Below are positions 41,986 through 45,600 of a stretch of DNA of 45,600 bases, piece after piece. Every line of letters starts with the position of its first letter. The stretch's first letter is position 1. Under the pieces are notes generated by a model that saw nothing but the letters and a program-made list of their open reading frames with translations, searched no databases and had not been told where the DNA came from. The position numbers were made by a program, and so were the translations under genes. The stretch covers positions 5,073,194 to 5,118,793 of the forward strand of contig CM030935.1 of assembly GCA_018136815.1 (NCBI GenBank). Direction: 5' to 3'. This stretch comes from Isochrysis galbana (Eukaryota > Haptophyta > Isochrysidales > Isochrysidaceae).

Positions 41986-43065
41986 ATTGACGGATCCGAG
42001 GTTACCACTGCCTCAGATGGGAACAGAGGGGACGGAAGGGAAGCGGCGAGAGGCGCGGCGGAAGTTGAGGGGTGGCCAATGACGGGCTGAACCACCTCCT
42101 CAACAGAGAAAGGCGGGAGGACGGGCTTGGGCGAGGGCGAGCGCGACGACGGAGCGGACATGGCTGGGCGGATCGGGAGTGATAGGCTGAAGCTGAGGGA
42201 TTGGTGAGGATTGGTATTGAGGTAGTGTTGAGAACGAGGGACGAGAACGGGAACGAGAACGAGAACGAGAGCGACGAACGAAAAACGACAGACGACAGAC
42301 GGCTAGGGGCCGACGAGATGACACCACACTCACGTCAACACTCTCCACACTAACGTATCCTTATCACGGAACGCACAGGAGCAGACCGAACATACAAGGA
42401 AGAGAATGCCGACAAGAGAGCGACGGGGCGACGGACGATCCGACGGGGGTGACAGTTACGCACAGGAATAAGGAGGGAATCTTTCGAAAACCCATAAGTG
42501 AGTTGATGAAGACCGAAGTAAAATAGCGCCACGGTATAATCCAACGGCCAACACCTGAGGGGGAATCAGGGTCACACATGTGGGCGGTTCCTTGCACCGG
42601 CGATACCTGAACGCGCGACTTAGCCTAAAAACGCGAGGAGCACGCAAGGAGGTCAGCAAGGTGAGGAGCAAGCAGGCGACAAGGGAGGCGACAAAGGATG
42701 CGAGGGCAACAAGGGCGAATGGACAAATGCAGGACCCTGCGACGGTGAGTGAGTAGTGGCTAGCCTGCAAGGAGGGAACATAGAAACGCAAATAACTTCT
42801 AAAACAAAAAGGTCGATTGCGGATGCGACACCCCCTTGCTAGAATCGAGCTTCCATGCGAGAGAGCAATGAGCGAAACAAAACCACGCAAGGGAGGAGCA
42901 AAGACGAAACAGCTAAACGAAAGGGCGCCAATTGCGAATACGAATACTCTCGAGCGCCGCGAGAAGCTCCACCTCGGTGGTGGTCCAATGGCGTTCGGCC
43001 GACGTTAGTCGACGTCCGTAATAGGCCACCACGTGCTCGTGGCCGTGGTCGTCGGTCTGCGAGAG
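41986..43065. other. Intergenic, simple-sequence-rich
   Basis: GAACGA/GACGAAC-type repeats lie at 42225-42300. Minus-strand frames (for example 42456-42890, with FALVALASFVASLVACLLLT) contain a hydrophobic run but no family match or start context. No gene is supported. Confidence 0.35.
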
Positions 43066-43186
43066 TATTGTCGAGTCGAGCGTGGCCGGAGGGCTCTAAG
43101 CCACTCCGTCGCGAGCAGCACCGGCACCGGCGGCTAGCGCGGCGCTTTGTTTGGCCCTCCTCCCCACCGGGAGTCGGGTGAATGAA
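43066..43186 (+). repeat. Dispersed repeat R3, copy 2
   Basis: Same blocks and order as 19770-19880: ACTCCGTCGCGAG, GGCTAGCGCGGCGCT, then CCGGGAGTCGGG. Small insertions are present, for example a doubled CACCGG. Orientation is direct. Confidence 0.7.
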
Positions 43187-44232
43187 ATTCTGGATGGGGT
43201 CGGGCATCCCCATTTGGGTGTCTTGACTGGGAACGAACGCCGAACGAAGGGCTGTGGGGCGGTGAGGTGCTCCTAGCGGCCCTAGTGTTTTGTTTGAGTT
43301 TTAAGAGATTGTCAGACCTACAAAGAACTCTTCCCTCACAGAGGGAGCCTAGGCTGCTTGAGTGCAGCGACGCAGCGAACAACGACGGACAACGAAGCTG
43401 AGGACAACAGGATACACCGACTCACGAACACACCGGAATCATTCACCGAAACCAAGCAAGTTATCAAGCAACCGCGACCCCAAATCACCGATAACCCAAA
43501 CACGTCGCGAGAGACGGAGAGAGCGAGCGAGAGAGAGAGAGAGACTCCGCAGCGACGGCCGGAGCGTGTCTCCCTTGTAACTTCCCACGTAGCGGAGAGT
43601 CCGAAGGGGAGCGTCATGTCGCGCGACCACGGCGATCACTTTGGGGGGGGGGGGGGGGCGTCGCAACAGCGGCCCCTGCAGTGAGAAATGGCCCCCGTTT
43701 GCGTTAGCAAACGGGTGAGGGGCGGCTGGCGACAGGAGGGAGATGAGAAGGGAGTGGCTCAATGGCGAGGAGAGTATCCCAGGTGGCAGGTGGCGCAGGC
43801 TACTCGAGTCGCAGTCCACGCCTGAAACTGAGCTCTGGAAATATGAAATATGGTACGGAAACTCGAATCTCGAGACTCGAGACTCGAGTCTCAAGACTCG
43901 AGACTCGAGGCAGGATTCGCGAGGGCACGGGATTATATTCCGGAGTCCGAGCCGGAGTCCGAATTGTGTTTTGTCCCTCGAGCCCTCGTTCTCTCTCTCT
44001 CTTTCTCCTCGTTTTCTGGTGAGCACTCCTGGTTCTGCTCATTATTAGAGGGGGTTCGTTTAACGTCGTATGTTTCCGGCCTGTTATTGTTAATGTTTGA
44101 GTGCAGAGTGTTGATTTGTGCTTTTACCCACTGTATCGCCTGTTGGTGACCTGCAGCCCCCTGGGTACCCCCAAGCCCCGAGCCTTCCGAGTCATCCTTT
44201 CGAGTCTACGAGTCCCTACGAGTCCCAAGTAA
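43187..44232. other. Intergenic with CTCGAGA repeats
   Basis: At 43861-43911 a heptamer GACTCGA/CTCGAGA repeats about seven times with self-complementary units, and CGAGTC words recur at 44185-44225. A G run of about 18 lies at 43639-43656. No gene is supported. Confidence 0.45.
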
Positions 44233-44811
44233 GCGGTATCTGCTCGCCGCGCCCTTTCCTACGCCCCTCCTTCTCCGCCCCCACCGACCTCGCCACCGCC
44301 CTCGCCGCCACCGCCCTCGCCGCCGCCGCCGAGCTACCCACCGGCGGTGCCGTCGACTCAGCCGCAAGGTGTCGTCGTTCCGTCAATTGTGAGGTCCCAC
44401 GGGCAGAAAACAAAGGACAGGCTATTCGCATACCCAGACGAGACCACCCCGGACAGCCTAAAAACCCTCTACATCATAGCCTGGAAATACATAATAAGAG
44501 ACTTCTATAGAATAGAATTCGAATCATACGACTACCATTACATACCGGTATTAGAGGCCACGCTTATGAGATTCACCACCCTGGTGAGGGGCCACACCCC
44601 GTCGAAAACTTGTCGCCCAATGCGCACTCGCACGGCGGCCCAGGGTAGAAAGCCTAAAATAAAAAAGCCAGCGGAGCTCAGCGCTCCCATATTTATATTT
44701 ACAGAGGATGACAAGGGAAAGATAATAATGAGCGACAACCTCGGCCTAGTGGCGGAAGCGATCGGCCTCGTCATGTATTGTGCTCATATGTGTCTTGGAC
44801 TGGTGAAATGA
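44233..44811 (+). CDS. Unidentified proline-rich ORF with AT-biased domain
   Basis: The frame is open from a TAA at 44230 to a TGA at 44809-44811 (192 codons) with no early ATG, so it is probably an exon or a 5'-truncated copy. The first 55 residues are Pro/Ser-rich linker (SPPPPTSPPPSPPPPSPPPS). From about 44400 the base composition turns AT-rich and the protein becomes globular: RLFAYPDETTPDSLKTLYII, then IRDFYRIEFESYDYHYIPVL and SAPIFIFTEDDKGKIIMSDN. I do not recognise the family. The abrupt codon-bias change suggests transfer or a mobile source. Confidence 0.4.
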   Translation, partial: AVSARRALSYAPPSPPPPTSPPPSPPPPSPPPPSYPPAVPSTQPQGVVVPSIVRSHGQKTKDRLFAYPDETTPDSLKTLYIIAWKYIIRDFYRIEFESYDYHYIPVLEATLMRFTTLVRGHTPSKTCRPMRTRTAAQGRKPKIKKPAELSAPIFIFTEDDKGKIIMSDNLGLVAEAIGLVMYCAHMCLGLVK

Positions 44812-45600
44812 AGACTAAAATAAGAATTACTAAGGTTATAATTTGGCAAAACTATAATCAATTTGATCTTTTTCTCCTGCGGCGGCGCGCGATGGCGGCC
44901 GCAGCGATGGTCGCTGGCCTCGCCAGTGGCCTCGCAAGCGGCCTGTGGCCGCTCTGGCGAGGGTCTGCGCGGCCAGGAGGCCAGCAGACACCACCTCCCA
45001 CCATGCTGAGGCGGTGCCGCGCGTGATGGGGCAGCCCATCATGCGCAGCACCGTCATTTTGACGGCTCGCGGCCTGCCGCGCACTGCATGCGCGCGAGGG
45101 GCTGGCAGTAGATGCCAGCAGGGGCGAGGTGGAGGGCGCAGGCGACGCCGTGCGCCCGCGCAGGGTTTTGTACTGCCTGCCCGGGGGTAACCGTGCCCGG
45201 GGAACGCAGGCGCGCGTCGCACAGCGCGACCTGTGGTGCACTTTTGTGGTCGACGTCGATTTCGCACGAGCGCAAAAACGTTTTTGGGTCTGTGTGTTGA
45301 ATGGCGTCGAAAATGTGCATATTTCTCATTAGATTCTGCCTAATATACCCATTTCCAGTAGCATATCCTAAGATCTCGCTATGAAACCTCAATCTTGACT
45401 TAGTGAATGTTCACCCTTAGAAGTTAAAAGCCCTGTTTGACCGCCCTAAGGCTTGAGGAGCGGGTGGGGTATACGGTCTACAGCTTGGCTGTCTCCCGTC
45501 TTCTTTGGTGTGCCCGGCCGGCTGGCTACCCAAGTGGCCAAGGGGGTCGCCGTCGACATCGAGGGCTCCACCGAGACGCTCCACACACCGTGCGCAGCAG
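44812..45600. other. Terminal region, possible minus-strand exon
   Basis: A minus-strand frame at 45392-45054 (including MHIFDAIQHTDPKTFLRSCE) has balanced composition and might be an exon, with a related-looking continuation in another frame (KMTVLRMMGCPITRGTASAW). No family is recognised. At 45426-45447 AAAAGCCCTGTTTGACCGCC matches the terminal 20 bp of repeat R4 in inverted orientation. Confidence 0.3.

Overview
The window looks like nuclear DNA of a GC-rich microalga. Genes have short GT-AG introns (about 55-450 nt), there are long CT/GA and poly-C/poly-G tracts, and transposon remains are common. The mix of kinesin-light-chain-type TPR proteins carrying a TIR-like N-terminal domain, an acidic DUF659-type hAT transposase and a Ty3/gypsy polyprotein suggests a haptophyte (Emiliania/Prymnesium type). 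This is inference from style and protein families; another chromalveolate-type alga is possible. A 100-N assembly gap lies at 28001-28100.

Layout. 1-2119 (-): large SH3-like/TIR-like/TPR protein, running off the left edge. 2.5-2.9 kb: nested dispersed repeats. 4.3-5.3 kb (+): three-exon chromatin protein with an ARID-like segment, a chromodomain and a chromo-shadow-like end. 6.8-7.0 kb (-): topoisomerase II-like exon remnant. 8.0-13.1 kb (-): three-exon PH-domain protein of about 1614 aa with a MIT-like segment near its end. 14.1-15.7 kb (-): LRR gene with frame breaks. 15.7-16.9 kb (+): compact run of three small intronless genes (two-TM protein, secreted-type protein, beta/gamma-crystallin-like protein). 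18.9-19.4 kb (+): VanZ-like membrane protein. 21.0-21.5 kb: gypsy integrase remnant. 21.8-22.5 kb (+): gankyrin/PSMD10-like ankyrin protein.

22.7-26.1 kb is repeat-rich: a MITE-like family and a 641-bp duplicated segment with an internal 189-bp minisatellite, copied again at 38.9-39.6 kb. 26.2-28.0 kb (-): polytopic membrane protein ending at the gap. 28.1-28.5 kb (-): internally deleted gypsy pol. 29.7-30.3 kb (-): membrane-anchored FKBP, followed by a 361-bp CT tract. 31.5-34.4 kb: apparently complete hAT transposon with TIRs and an 8-bp target duplication. 35.0-37.3 kb (-): five-exon Sfi1-like coiled-coil gene. 38.0-38.5 kb: LRR fragment. 38.5-39.5 kb (-): gag-like ORF carrying the second large repeat. 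40.6-41.6 kb (-): cysteine-rich PSI-type membrane protein. 41.6-45.6 kb: mostly repeats and non-coding DNA with one unidentified proline-rich ORF.

The genes do not form an operon-like pathway; this is a patchwork of unrelated host genes separated by transposon debris. The strongest novelty candidates are the ARID/HP1-like fusion, the TIR-like/TPR protein, the compact three-gene cluster and the paired repeats. All intron models are read by eye from splice signals and frame continuity.
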